A DNA stretch of 64,000 bases from Aquisediminimonas profunda (GTDB lineage Bacteria > Pseudomonadota > Alphaproteobacteria > Sphingomonadales > Sphingomonadaceae). Position 1 is the stretch's first letter, and the number at the start of each line of letters is the position of its first letter. The stretch lies in assembly GCF_019443285.1 (NCBI RefSeq), contig NZ_CP080327.1, positions 496,001-560,000 on the forward strand, written 5' to 3'. Position numbers and translations under genes: made by a program. The notes below the pieces were generated by a model. It was given only the letters and a program-made list of their open reading frames with translations. It did no database searches and was not told the DNA's origin. Below are positions 8,060 to 16,666 of the stretch, piece after piece.

Positions 8060-9313
8060 TTAGGTAGCTGATGCTGGAATGGGTATCCACTCCTTCAACT
8101 GGCGCGAGACATCGGCTATCTCTGTCGGATCAACCCCCACGCGAAGTTCTACTAGCCGGCGACCGTGTGAAAAGTCGCGCGCGTTGTTGACGCAATCAAG
8201 GGCAATTACCCGGTTCTCAGGATCCAAATAGACCACCGAAAACTTGCGGGTCACCGGATCGCCGCGGGTGACTGCCTTGGCGTGCCTGGCCGAAAGGCCC
8301 ACCGTCTGAAGTTTCAGGTCGTACTGATTCGACCAAAACCATGGCGTCGCCGCATATTGCGCTTGATCGCCGCAAATCGTTTTCGCGACGATCATCGCCA
8401 TATCGTTGGCGTTCTGCACCGATTCCAGCCGGATTACCTGTCCGTCGGCAAAGGCGTTGGCGTGCGCAGCACAGTCGCCGATAGCGAAAATATCGGGCAA
8501 GCTGGTCCGGCACTGGCCATCGACCCTGACACCGTTGCCGCATTCGGCACCGGCTGCGGCGAGTGGTTCAATGCAGGGAACGATGCCAATGCCGACGATT
8601 ACCATCTGTGCGGGCAGCACAGTTCCGTCGTCGAGCCGCACGCCGCTGACCTGACCCACGCCGGCGAGGCTATCGACCTGCTGGCCTACCCTAAGATCGA
8701 CCCCGTGGGCACGGTGATCGGCTTGATAAAAAGCCGAGAGGTCTTCGCCTGCCACGCGTGCCAGCACCCGCGGCAGAGCTTCCAGCAGGGTCACCTGCTT
8801 GCCCAGCTTGGCCAGCACGGCCGCCGCCTCCAGACCGATATAGCCGCCACCGATGATCACAACGTTCGCAACCGAGCCAAGATCGGACATGATCGCGTCG
8901 ACGTCCTCACGATCGCGCACCGCGTGAACACCGGCCAAGTCGCCGCCTGGAACCGGAAGCGCGCGCGGGTCGCCGCCAGTGGCCCAGATCAACCGACCGT
9001 AGCCGATCGTCTCGCCATCAGCGCAAGTGACCGTGTGTGCCTGGGCATCGAGCGCTGTCACGGTCCGCCCGAGCAGCAGGTCAACCTGCTTTTCCTGCCA
9101 GTATTGCGCGGGGCGGATGTAGAGCCGCTCGAACGGGCGCTCTTGGGCGAGGTATTCCTTGGAAAGAGGCGGTCGCTCGTAAGGCATCTCGGTTTCGCGG
9201 CCGACGATGGCCACGGTTCCCTGAAAACCGACGCCGCGCAACGCGATCGCCGCCTGGGCGCCGCCATGACCGCCGCCAACAATGACGACATCATAAATCT
9301 GGTCGCTTGCCAT
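8060..9313 (-). CDS. FAD-dependent ferredoxin reductase (rhodocoxin/putidaredoxin reductase type)
   Basis: A 417-residue pyridine-nucleotide-disulfide oxidoreductase fold. The FAD motif V-I-V-G-G-G-H-G-G lies near residue 10, an NAD-binding [10 protein letters not shown] near 155, and the FAD motif I-F-A-I-G-D-C-A near 280. These enzymes pass electrons from NAD(P)H to a ferredoxin that serves a P450 or ring oxygenase. The ATG overlaps the benzoate-CoA ligase stop by one base (TGATG). Classical box operons instead carry BoxA, a reductase with its own iron-sulfur domain, and none is seen here. This enzyme is the obvious candidate reductant source for BoxB, directly or through the flavodoxin at 15.1 kb, and perhaps for the P450s. 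Confidence 0.88.
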   Translation of the reverse strand: MASDQIYDVVIVGGGHGGAQAAIALRGVGFQGTVAIVGRETEMPYERPPLSKEYLAQERPFERLYIRPAQYWQEKQVDLLLGRTVTALDAQAHTVTCADGETIGYGRLIWATGGDPRALPVPGGDLAGVHAVRDREDVDAIMSDLGSVANVVIIGGGYIGLEAAAVLAKLGKQVTLLEALPRVLARVAGEDLSAFYQADHRAHGVDLRVGQQVDSLAGVGQVSGVRLDDGTVLPAQMVIVGIGIVPCIEPLAAAGAECGNGVRVDGQCRTSLPDIFAIGDCAAHANAFADGQVIRLESVQNANDMAMIVAKTICGDQAQYAATPWFWSNQYDLKLQTVGLSARHAKAVTRGDPVTRKFSVVYLDPENRVIALDCVNNARDFSHGRRLVELRVGVDPTEIADVSRQLKEWIPIPASAT

Positions 9314-10869
9314 CAGTCCTTCCTCAGTTGAAAGCGCTGGATCTTGCCCGTCGCCGTCTTGGGCAGCTCATCAACGAATGTGATCCAGCGCGGATATTTG
9401 TAGGGCGCCAGATGGTCCTTGACATGTACCTTGAGCCGTTCGGCCAAGTCTTCGTCTGCTACGACGTCATTGTGAACGACAACGTAGGCATGCGGCTTGA
9501 CCAATGCGTCGGCGTCTTCGGCGCCGACCACGGCGGCCTCGAGAACCTCGGGATGGCTGGCGAGTGCTTCTTCGACCTCGATCGGCGAGACGTAGATTCC
9601 ACCAACCTTGAGCATATCGTCGGCGCGGCCGGCATAAGTAAGCCAGCCATCCTCATCCATGACGTACTTGTCTCCGCTGATCGTCCATTCTCCCTGGAAG
9701 GAGACAATTGATTTTTCCCGGTTGCGCCAATAGCCGATCGCCGTTGTTGGGCCGCAAATCTGGAGGTTGCCGATTTCACCGGGGGCGGCTTCTTCTCCAT
9801 AATCGTCGATCAGGCGCACCTTGTATCCATCGACAACCCGCCCTGTGCAGCCAAATCGGACCTCGCCCGGGCGCTGCGAGACAAAGATGTGCAGCATTTC
9901 GGTCGAGCCCAGGCCGTCGAGCACGTCCGCATTAAACCGGGCCCGAAACGCGCGCGCAATGTGGGCGGGCAACGCTTCGCCTGCGGACGTCGCCATGCGC
10001 AACGCCGGAGCATCGTCATGAGACGGACAGGAAGGATGAGCGAGCCAACCGGCCAGGAAGGTCGGCACGCCCCCAAGGACTGTCACCTTATGTTCGCGAA
10101 CAAGCTGGCTGATCGGTTCTGGTGTCGCGCGGCCGTTGTAAAGCACAACCGTTGCGCCGGCGGCATAGGGAAAGGTCAGCGCGTTGCCGAGGCCATAGGC
10201 AAAAAACTGCTTGGCGATCGACAGAACAACATCGTCTTCGCGGTAACCTGCCGTGCCCAAACCATAGAGATTGGCGGTCAAACGCATCGAGGCATGGATA
10301 TGCATCGCGCCTTTCGGGCGGCCTGTGGAGCCCGAGGTGTAGAGCCAGAAGGCCACATCATCCCGGTGCGTCTTCGCATGTTCCGCCGCTGGTTCTGCGC
10401 TATGCAACAGCGCCTCCAGATTCAGCCAGGAATTGCCTTCACTCGAGACAAACCGGACGTGCGGCTCGGACGCCGCAATATCGCGCCACTTGTCTGCTAA
10501 TTCTTCCGAAACGAAGACTGCAACAGCCCCGCTGTTGTGGAGTATCCAGCCGTAGTCATCTTCGGTCAGAAGGGTGTTTAGTGCGACGGGAACGACGCCA
10601 GCGCGGATGGCGCCCAGAAATACGGTCGGGAAATCACGCGTATCGGTCAGACAGACGAGAACGCGCTGATCGCGCCGGACGCCAAGCGTCGTGAAGACCC
10701 CCGCCATAAGCGCAACACGATCGGCGAGATCGGCATAGGTGCACGTGCCGCGATGATCGATGATTGCAGTCTTGTCCGGATGCTTGACAACATTTGACGC
10801 GAGCAGATCCTCGGCGGCGTTGAACTCCTCCGGCAAATCAGCGATCGTGCGCGCCTGTTCAGTTTTCAT
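9313..10869 (-). CDS. bclA: Benzoate-CoA ligase
   Basis: A 518-residue ANL-superfamily ligase. The AMP-binding signature [11 protein letters not shown] is near residue 180, D-G-L-G-S-T-E-M-L lies further on, and the C-terminal [10 protein letters not shown] lysine motif is intact. It activates benzoate with ATP and CoA to benzoyl-CoA, the entry step of the box pathway. The ATG at 10869 is chosen over an upstream in-frame start because AAAGGACC stands just before it. It lies 57 bases after boxB and ends overlapping the reductase. The box context makes benzoate specificity likely, although hydroxybenzoate ligases look similar. Confidence 0.88.
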   Translation of the reverse strand: MKTEQARTIADLPEEFNAAEDLLASNVVKHPDKTAIIDHRGTCTYADLADRVALMAGVFTTLGVRRDQRVLVCLTDTRDFPTVFLGAIRAGVVPVALNTLLTEDDYGWILHNSGAVAVFVSEELADKWRDIAASEPHVRFVSSEGNSWLNLEALLHSAEPAAEHAKTHRDDVAFWLYTSGSTGRPKGAMHIHASMRLTANLYGLGTAGYREDDVVLSIAKQFFAYGLGNALTFPYAAGATVVLYNGRATPEPISQLVREHKVTVLGGVPTFLAGWLAHPSCPSHDDAPALRMATSAGEALPAHIARAFRARFNADVLDGLGSTEMLHIFVSQRPGEVRFGCTGRVVDGYKVRLIDDYGEEAAPGEIGNLQICGPTTAIGYWRNREKSIVSFQGEWTISGDKYVMDEDGWLTYAGRADDMLKVGGIYVSPIEVEEALASHPEVLEAAVVGAEDADALVKPHAYVVVHNDVVADEDLAERLKVHVKDHLAPYKYPRWITFVDELPKTATGKIQRFQLRKD

Positions 10870-10926
10870 CGGTCCTTTCTCCCCGACGCGCCTGGCTCTT
10901 GGTCCAGATCGCGCCGGCATATTTCC

Positions 10927-12324
10927 TCAGGCTGCGCGGACGTAGTCGAAGTCAAACGTCATGTTGTTGATCCCGCGATCGGGCGGACTGGTCCAGTTGG
11001 CGCATTGGCCCGGCTCGGTTACCCCGACCATCAGCGACTTGACGTAGCCGCGGTCACCTTCGCTCGGCAGGGCAGCGGCAACGACGTCAGGCGAACAGGA
11101 TTTGCCCACTGGGTCGAAGGTCATTCCGGCCCAGACCCCGACGCTGCGATTGAAGCGTTCCGAAGGCAGCGTAAGCTCATAGTTGAAGCCGGCCTTGGCG
11201 ATCGTGCGGTTCCAACGGGTGAGGCCAATACCACAATCGCGCACGTAGGCATTGCGGGTGATCAGATTCATCGCATTGCGCGTCACGATTTCCTGCAAAC
11301 CTTCGGGGCTATCGACCGACTCGTAGGTGTCAGCGCAATCGTGGTCATCGTAGGTCGCTTCGTCGGGCCGGCCCTTCAGTCCGTTGGCGAAATAGGTCGC
11401 CGCGTTCGAGCTGATTTCGGAACCGAACAGGTCAAGCGCCGAGGAATACCAGAAGTTGATGTAGCGCTGGAGCAACGGCAGATCGATCACGCCAGCCTTG
11501 CGCAGCGCAACCGGATCGTCGCTTCCGAGCTTGACCATTTCCTCGAGCGTGCGCTTGATGACACGCGCAATGCCGGTCTCGCCGACGAACATGTGGTGCG
11601 CTTCCTCGGTCAGCATGAAGCTGCACGTCCGTGCCAGCGGGTCGAAACCGCTCTCGGCGAGCGACTTAAGCTGGTACTTGCCGTCACGGTCCGTGAAGTA
11701 GGTGAACATGTAAAAGGAAAGCCAGTCGTCAATCGGCTCGTTGAAAGTGCCAAGAATCCGGGGGTGATCGACGTCGCCCGAATGACGGAACAGCATTTCT
11801 TCGGCTTCCTCACGCCCGTCGCGGCCAAAATAGGCGTGGAGCAGGTAGACCATCGCCCACAGGTGACGGCCTTCCTCGACGTTGACCTGGAACAGGTTGC
11901 GCATGTCGTAGAGCGAGGGTGCAGTGAGCGCGAGCAGGCGTTGCTGCTCGACCGAGGCCGGTTCGGTATCGCCTTGGGTGACGATCAGGCGGCGCAGCAC
12001 CGAACGGTACTCGCCCGGAACCTGCTGCCATGCGGGCTGGCCCTTGAAGTCGCCGAAGCCAATTGTGCGATCCTGCTGCCTGTCGGCTAGGAAGATGCCC
12101 CAACGGTAGTCCGGCATCTTCACATGGCCGAAAGTCGCCCAGCCCTTGGCATCAACCGAGGTCGCTGTACGCAGGTAAACTTCGTGGCCTTGGTAGGTCG
12201 TGGGTCCCAGTTCCTTCCACCAGTCGAGGAAGGCTGGTTGCCAGTGTTCTAGCGCGCGCTGGAGCGCACGGTCGTTCGACAGGTCAACGTTGTTCGGAAT
12301 CTTGGTCTGGTAATCGATCGCCAT
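10927..12324 (-). CDS. boxB: Benzoyl-CoA 2,3-epoxidase, oxygenase subunit BoxB
   Basis: A 465-residue ferritin-like di-iron oxygenase, close to the usual BoxB length. The two iron-ligand helices are visible as V-E-E-G-R-H-L-W-A-M-V-Y-L-L (E-x-x-H) and T-E-E-A-H-H-M-F-V-G-E-T-G (E-x-x-H). BoxB epoxidises benzoyl-CoA with O2 and electrons from a reductase. The ATG at 12324 is preferred over a longer frame because AGGAG precedes it. It is second in the operon boxC-boxB-bclA-reductase. The C-terminus (R-G-I-N-N-M-T-F-D-F-D-Y-V) differs clearly from the second boxB at 36.1 kb and from the remnant at 16.1 kb, so the copies are old paralogues. Confidence 0.94.
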   Translation of the reverse strand: MAIDYQTKIPNNVDLSNDRALQRALEHWQPAFLDWWKELGPTTYQGHEVYLRTATSVDAKGWATFGHVKMPDYRWGIFLADRQQDRTIGFGDFKGQPAWQQVPGEYRSVLRRLIVTQGDTEPASVEQQRLLALTAPSLYDMRNLFQVNVEEGRHLWAMVYLLHAYFGRDGREEAEEMLFRHSGDVDHPRILGTFNEPIDDWLSFYMFTYFTDRDGKYQLKSLAESGFDPLARTCSFMLTEEAHHMFVGETGIARVIKRTLEEMVKLGSDDPVALRKAGVIDLPLLQRYINFWYSSALDLFGSEISSNAATYFANGLKGRPDEATYDDHDCADTYESVDSPEGLQEIVTRNAMNLITRNAYVRDCGIGLTRWNRTIAKAGFNYELTLPSERFNRSVGVWAGMTFDPVGKSCSPDVVAAALPSEGDRGYVKSLMVGVTEPGQCANWTSPPDRGINNMTFDFDYVRAA

Positions 12325-12413
12325 GATATTTCTCCTGGGCCACCGTCTTTTCGGGGCTTTCTGTAAGATGGTGCTCCTGCCGCCCAAGAGAGGATTGGGC
12401 GGCGGAGAGTTTC

Positions 12414-14099
12414 TTAGACGCGCTTCTTGTCGAACTCGGCGCGCTTGCCAGTTCCGAAGAGTTTCAGCGCCCCGCCCTCGCCCACAGCGTTAGGCCGAAT
12501 GAATATCCAGTTCTGCCAGGCCGACAGGCGGCCAAAGACCTTGGACCAGACGTTCTCGGCACCGGCGAAGCGCAGCGAGGCTTCCATCCCGGTGCAGGCA
12601 TCCGGCGAAAGACCAGCGCGTTCATCGATCGCAAGGCGGACTTCGTCCTCCCAGTCGATGTCATCGGGCGCAAAGGTCACGAGGCCGAGATCGTGGGCTT
12701 CGCCCGACGGGATCGGACTTCCAACCAGATCCTCGAGCTCAGCGATGCGGCCATGAGTGCCGAGGAACCGCGACTGCAGGCGGAAAATGCCGTTGCACAT
12801 CGGGAAAAGCCCGAAATTCGCCTTGCTGAGATGCATCACCGGACCGCTTTCCGGATCGGAAACCAATTCAAGCATGTAGCTGCGATCGGCAGCAAAGGCG
12901 AGTTCGGCCAAGGTCCCGGCAAAGGCCGATCCCGCTTCGAGCACCGCGTACATCGACCGTGACGAGACATCGAGCCGCGACAACGTGCGGCGGAGCATCC
13001 CCAGGCACTCGTTTACGAACCAATGGTCGCGATTGGCGAGCAGGATGTCGTCATAGGCCAGAACCTTGGCACCATCACCCCTAGCCTTGAGCACCCAAAG
13101 ACCCAGTTCGGGTTCATTGGTGCGCAGCAATAGGATCGCATCGTCGAGTTCGCGCGCCATCTTGAGCGGCCAGAAGGCCGTGCCCTGCGCTTGTGCCGTA
13201 TCCCCATCGATGGGCGGCGCACCGGTAGGCGCATTGATGGTGATGGTCGCAAAGCCGCGGGCGCGGTTGAATTCCACATCGACGGTTTCGTAGTGATAGC
13301 CAGCCTCATCGATCGTGCGAGCGAGCGGGGTGAGCTTCACGCCTTGGGCCGTCAGCGGACGCGGGCTCGTCTTGGCGAGCGCCTCGGCACGTGCCTTGAC
13401 GGCCTCGTCCCAGCGTCCGCGGGGCGCAATGTCGTCTACAAGGCCCCAGTCTTTTGCGCGTCGGCCTCGAACACCCTCTTCAGAGGTGCAGAAAACATCG
13501 GCGAGATCCTTGCGGACCATGCGCTTGTCGACGACGCGGGTCAGGCCGCCGGTGCCGGGCAATACAGCCAGAAGCGGCACTTCCGGCAGCGATACAGCCG
13601 ACGAGCGGTCGTCGATCAGCAGAATCTCGTCGCAGGCGAGCGCCACTTCATAACCGCCGCCCGCACATGTCCCGTTGACCGCCGCGAGAAACTTGAGGCT
13701 GCCGTTCTGCGAGGAATCCTCTAGGCCATTGCGGGTCTCGTTGGTGAACTTGCAGAAGTTCACCTTCCACGCATGGCTGGAGGTGCCAAGCATGTAGATG
13801 TTAGCTCCCGAGCAGAAGATCCGCTCGTTCGTGCTGGTCAGGACCACACAGCCCACTTCCGGATGTTCGAAACGCAAGCGCTGCACGATGTCATGCAGTT
13901 CCATGTCGACACCGAGATCGTAGCTGTTGAGCTTGAGCTTGTAACCCGGCAACAGCCCGCCATCGGGGTCGACATTCATCGCAACGGTAGCGATGCGCCC
14001 CTCGATGCTGAGATTCCAGTGCCGATACGTTTCGCCGTCCTGGTCATAGGTGAACAGCGTTGCCTGGGGCTCCGCCGCCCCGGCGAGTTGGGTTGCCAT
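12414..14099 (-). CDS. boxC: 2,3-Epoxybenzoyl-CoA dihydrolase BoxC
   Basis: A 561-residue crotonase-superfamily protein, the expected BoxC size, about twice a normal enoyl-CoA hydratase. Visible features include the oxyanion-hole segment I-F-C-S-G-A-N-I-Y-M-L (about residue 95), N-G-T-C-A-G-G-G-Y-E-V-A-L-A (about 145) and S-L-P-E-V-P-L-L-A-V-L-P. BoxC opens the epoxidised ring with two waters to give 3,4-dehydroadipyl-CoA semialdehyde and formate. An AGAGGAGCG ribosome site precedes ATG 14099. It is the first structural gene of the operon; the promoter region upstream contains an FNR-type palindrome. Confidence 0.94.
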   Translation of the reverse strand: MATQLAGAAEPQATLFTYDQDGETYRHWNLSIEGRIATVAMNVDPDGGLLPGYKLKLNSYDLGVDMELHDIVQRLRFEHPEVGCVVLTSTNERIFCSGANIYMLGTSSHAWKVNFCKFTNETRNGLEDSSQNGSLKFLAAVNGTCAGGGYEVALACDEILLIDDRSSAVSLPEVPLLAVLPGTGGLTRVVDKRMVRKDLADVFCTSEEGVRGRRAKDWGLVDDIAPRGRWDEAVKARAEALAKTSPRPLTAQGVKLTPLARTIDEAGYHYETVDVEFNRARGFATITINAPTGAPPIDGDTAQAQGTAFWPLKMARELDDAILLLRTNEPELGLWVLKARGDGAKVLAYDDILLANRDHWFVNECLGMLRRTLSRLDVSSRSMYAVLEAGSAFAGTLAELAFAADRSYMLELVSDPESGPVMHLSKANFGLFPMCNGIFRLQSRFLGTHGRIAELEDLVGSPIPSGEAHDLGLVTFAPDDIDWEDEVRLAIDERAGLSPDACTGMEASLRFAGAENVWSKVFGRLSAWQNWIFIRPNAVGEGGALKLFGTGKRAEFDKKRV

Positions 14100-14142
14100 C
14101 GAATCGCTCCTCTGTCCCGATCACAAACGGAACAATAGGACA

Positions 14143-14156
14143 TTGATCGAGATCAA
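14143..14156. promoter_or_regulatory. FNR/CRP-type palindrome upstream of boxC
   Basis: The sequence TTGAT-CGAG-ATCAA matches the FNR consensus TTGAT-N4-ATCAA exactly. It lies 44 bp before the boxC start codon in the 71-bp gap after boxR. An identical half-site pair occurs in the second box promoter (37646-37659). It is probably bound by an FNR/FixK-type regulator reporting oxygen supply; no such regulator gene is in the window. Confidence 0.6.
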
Positions 14157-14170
14157 ACAAGCACTATAAT

Positions 14171-15067
14171 TCATTTTGCGAGAGCTGCGGTCATTCCTTC
14201 AAGAAGGTCAAGCGTCTGCGAGAAGTCCTGAGCCGAGGTGTCGAGCCGCGCATCGGCGCGGCCATAGTCAGCCTCGCGGGCAGACAAAATGGCCTTCAGG
14301 TCGGTCATGGCCGCCCGGTTTCCGCTCATCGGCCTCAAATCGCCTTGGGCTACGACGCGCTGCATGTGGTCCTCGGGGTTCGCCTGAAGCCATACCGTCC
14401 ATGCGGAGCGCCGCAGTTGCTCGTAAAGCTTGCCGTCGGCAACGACCGCTCCGGGCGCCGCGATCACCGCGCTTGAGTGCGTCCGGCATATCTCATCCAG
14501 AACCTCCGCTTCATAGCGGTGTAGCGCTCCTGGCCCATTGATCTCGAGCAGAACGCCAATGTCTCCGCCATAGCGGCGTTCGACTTCCTTCGAAATCTCA
14601 AAAAATGGCACATTAATGCGCTCTGCGAGGGCCTTGCCCAAGGAAGACTTGCCTGCTCCGCGCAAGCCGATCAGTGCTATTCGGCGCCCCTTGTCGAACA
14701 ATCCAACCTGCTTTTCGCCAAGCCAGTCAAGGACCGCGCGAAGGCGCTCGTGCGGCATCCGGCGCAGGAGCTGCGCGACATGCGCGATTTCACGATCACG
14801 TTCGCCGCCGATGGGCAAAAGGTCCGCCACAGCTAGGCCCAATGCGTCTGCCACACCCATGAGCATTTCGATCGACGGATTACCGGTTCCTGCCTCGAGC
14901 CGGGCAAGGTATCTCTCGGAGGCACCGGAAGCAGCAGCCAGTTGCTTGCGCGTAAAGCCCGCCCGCGCCCGCGCGGACCTGATGCGCGCTGCGATCTCAA
15001 GGCTGGCCGGAGTGCTTTCTGGATCTTGGATCGGCTGACTAGCTTGCATACCTGCACTATATTGCAT
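14171..15067 (-). CDS. boxR: BoxR/BzdR-type transcriptional regulator (XRE helix-turn-helix plus shikimate-kinase-like domain)
   Basis: A 298-residue protein with an N-terminal XRE helix-turn-helix (R-K-Q-L-A-A-A-S-G-A-S-E-R-Y-L, about residues 40-60) and a C-terminal kinase-like domain with a P-loop G-L-R-G-A-G-K-S-S-L (about 135-144). This fusion defines BzdR/BoxR, repressors that sense benzoyl-CoA with the kinase-like domain. The gene lies between the box operon and the divergent flavodoxin. The start is uncertain: ATG 15067 or ATG 15049 both fit, and the TGCA repeats of the presumed operator overlap these codons, which suggests autoregulation. Confidence 0.9.
   Translation of the reverse strand: MQYSAGMQASQPIQDPESTPASLEIAARIRSARARAGFTRKQLAAASGASERYLARLEAGTGNPSIEMLMGVADALGLAVADLLPIGGERDREIAHVAQLLRRMPHERLRAVLDWLGEKQVGLFDKGRRIALIGLRGAGKSSLGKALAERINVPFFEISKEVERRYGGDIGVLLEINGPGALHRYEAEVLDEICRTHSSAVIAAPGAVVADGKLYEQLRRSAWTVWLQANPEDHMQRVVAQGDLRPMSGNRAAMTDLKAILSAREADYGRADARLDTSAQDFSQTLDLLEGMTAALAK
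15045..15066. promoter_or_regulatory. Putative BoxR operator with three TGCA repeats
   Basis: TGCA occurs at 15045, 15053 and 15063; the last two form TGCA-CTATAT-TGCA. BzdR/BoxR regulators are known to bind TGCA repeats separated by six bases. The site overlaps the start of boxR and lies about 45 bp before the flavodoxin start, so it could control both directions. A near-identical copy, TGCA-CTATCA-TGCA, occurs at 37617. Confidence 0.65.
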
Positions 15068-15109
15068 ATTGGGGCGTTGTACGAATCATATTTCCGGATG
15101 GGGAGGCCT

Positions 15110-15571
15110 ATGTCGAGCGGAAAGACACGCACCGGCATTTTTGTTGCCACGATGACCGGCCTCGCCGATATGTGCGGCGAAGAGGTCGAGGCCGCACTGT
15201 CGGGTGCTGGCGTCGGTTGCGAACGGCAGTTGATGGACGGTCTGGATACGTCTGCCTTTGACCCGTACGAGCTGTTAGTAATCGTCACTTCGACTTACGG
15301 CCACGGCGAGATCCCCGACAACGGCCAGGCCCTGTTCGCAGCCGTCGAGGCTGGATGCAATCTTTCGGGAAAGCGCTACGCCATCTTTTCATTGGGTGAT
15401 CGCACTTATGCCGACACCTTTTGCGCAGCTGGCGATCGCTGGGATGCTGCATTAGCAGCCTGCGGCGCGAGCAGAATTGTCGATATCGAACGCCACGACG
15501 CATCAAGCGGCACTTTGGCCGAGGACGTCGCCGGCGAATGGGCTGCCGGCTGGGCAGCGCAGATTGGCTGA
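15110..15571 (+). CDS. Flavodoxin-like protein
   Basis: A 153-residue flavodoxin-fold protein. The FMN phosphate-loop region reads V-A-T-M-T-G-L-A-D-M (about residues 12-21), S-T-Y-G-H-G-E-I-P-D-N-G is the 60s loop, and F-S-L-G-D-R-T-Y the 90s loop. This resembles the MioC and reductase-type flavodoxin domains rather than long electron-transfer flavodoxins. A strong GGGGAGG lies just before ATG 15110. The gene is divergent from boxR across the presumed operator and 11 bases ahead of an unknown gene. With no BoxA in the window, it may carry electrons to BoxB. That role is inferred from context only. Confidence 0.8.
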   Translation: MSSGKTRTGIFVATMTGLADMCGEEVEAALSGAGVGCERQLMDGLDTSAFDPYELLVIVTSTYGHGEIPDNGQALFAAVEAGCNLSGKRYAIFSLGDRTYADTFCAAGDRWDAALAACGASRIVDIERHDASSGTLAEDVAGEWAAGWAAQIG

Positions 15572-15582
15572 GGAGACTCAAG

Positions 15583-16062
15583 ATGGAAGTTCAGGAAGCT
15601 GACGCTGCAATGCGCGATGCCCATGCCGAGATCGGCGGGTTTATCGCCCGTTGCTCGTTGCTCGACTATCGCGTCAGCCAGTTTGTAGCGCGCTGGTTCT
15701 GCGCCCAGGAAAAGCAGAAGTTCCTCTCCTACACACTGAAGGCCATGCCGTTCGCCGAAAAGCGCCAGGTCATCGAGGAACGCCTGACCAACTGGCACAA
15801 AGATCCGGGTGCGTTGCGGTCAGCCATGACCGAAATTGCGGCGGTCCTTGAGAGGCGCAACCTCGCAGCGAGCGGTGTCCTTTCGCGCCGCTCTTCTGGG
15901 CTTCTGTGCATCAAGAGCTTCTCCGGCGCGCGCTTCATCTCCGAAGACGGCGCGGTCGACATCATCAACGTCGACGACCTGTCCGGCTGGTCGGAGAAGG
16001 CCAGCGAACTGTCGGAGCGCATGGTGGCTCTCGGCATGGGCTTGACAGAATCGGCCCGATAG
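15583..16062 (+). CDS. Conserved hypothetical protein in box locus
   Basis: A 159-residue soluble, mostly helical protein with no motif I recognise. It starts 11 bases after the flavodoxin with a clear GAGGAG site, so the two form an operon likely under BoxR. The N-terminal half is helical and acidic, and the C-terminal third contains F-S-G-A-R-F-I-S-E-D-G-A-V-D. A decayed copy of its last codons (L-T-E-S-A-R then stop) is found at about 35.95 kb beside the second boxB, so it once stood next to boxB there too. That association hints at a role with the oxygenase, but no function can be assigned. Confidence 0.75.
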   Translation: MEVQEADAAMRDAHAEIGGFIARCSLLDYRVSQFVARWFCAQEKQKFLSYTLKAMPFAEKRQVIEERLTNWHKDPGALRSAMTEIAAVLERRNLAASGVLSRRSSGLLCIKSFSGARFISEDGAVDIINVDDLSGWSEKASELSERMVALGMGLTESAR

Positions 16063-16094
16063 CCGTCTCGGGTCCACCGAGGCCCCATTGAAAC

Positions 16095-16123
16095 GGCCGT
16101 AATCTGGCGGTCAGGTTCCGGCC
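16095..16123. terminator. Probable terminator hairpin after the flavodoxin operon
   Basis: GGCCG and CGGCC arms enclose an inner CTG/CAG pairing, 33 bases after the stop of the unknown gene. The aligned duplicate at 36024-36058 has a different but also paired stem (AAGGGTC/GACCCTT), so pairing appears conserved. There is no clear T tract. Confidence 0.45.
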
Positions 16124-16143
16124 CTTCGCAATCCCCTCGCCGG

Positions 16144-16221
16144 TCAGGCGATCTTCACGTACTCATAGTCCAGCGGCTGGTTGTTGATGCCGGAGCGGGG
16201 CGGTACAATCCACGTGGCATA
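16144..16221 (-). pseudogene. boxB 3'-end remnant
   Basis: About 25 codons read on the minus strand as Y-A-T-W-I-V-P-P-R-S-G, then I-N-N-Q-P-L-D-Y-E-Y-V-K-I-A and stop. They match the last residues of the second BoxB (36.1 kb) much better than the intact boxB at 10.9 kb. Homology to the second locus ends abruptly at 16221, where DUF3237 debris begins. This is the tail of a lost third boxB copy. Confidence 0.8.
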
Positions 16222-16238
16222 GCACTACCCGCGCGGCA

Positions 16239-16655
16239 TCAGTGCTTGCCGGGAAACGCGAAGGCCTCGATCTCGACGTGGCTCGCGAGCTTGCGCCCCC
16301 GGCCCAGGAATTGCGCGCCGTTTAGCGCGACAAGGGCGGGGCTGGCGGTGCGCAGCCAGATCGGCAACCAGAAGTAGCTGGCCCTAGCCGCGCGCCGGCC
16401 CCCGCGACTGCAATTCGACCCGAGTGCCGTCCTCCAGCTCCAGCAGATTGCGGGCCTGGAGATCGATCGTGCCACCGGGCTGCACCGCCTGCCAATCGGC
16501 TCCGCTGGGCAGGATACGGCACGTCAGCAGGCCGAAAACCAGCCCTCCGGTGAACCCGATCAGGCGCACCGGTCCGCGCTGTCACGGTCGCGCGCTTCGA
16601 GTTGGCGAACCTCGACCTCGAGGCAGAAAGCTGGTGACCGTCCGAACGGGGTCAC
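16239..16655 (-). pseudogene. DUF3237 family gene, frameshifted
   Basis: Three frames on the minus strand together give a recognisable DUF3237 protein. The N-terminus P-A-F-C-L-E-V-E-V-R-Q-L-E-A comes from a GTG near 16655. The middle is I-G-F-T-G-G and L-P-S-G-A-D-W-Q-A-V-Q-P-G-G-T. The C-terminus is F-L-G-R-G-R-K-L-A-S-H-V-E-I-E-A-F, with the stop at 16239. At least two frameshifts, near 16570 and 16390, break it. DUF3237 genes often sit beside aromatic hydroxylases, and this one directly follows the flavin monooxygenase. It borders the boxB remnant, so the region is probably decaying after a rearrangement. Confidence 0.65.
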
Positions 16656-16666
16656 GCGGCCTGCCC

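Noticed and set aside
8282-9331. Long open frame (349 codons) opposite the ferredoxin reductase
   Set aside because: It mirrors a gene with clear FAD/NAD motifs, has no recognisable domain, and is a by-product of high-GC codon bias.
11005-12090. 361-codon open frame opposite boxB
   Set aside because: The boxB strand has both di-iron motifs; the antisense frame has no recognisable protein.
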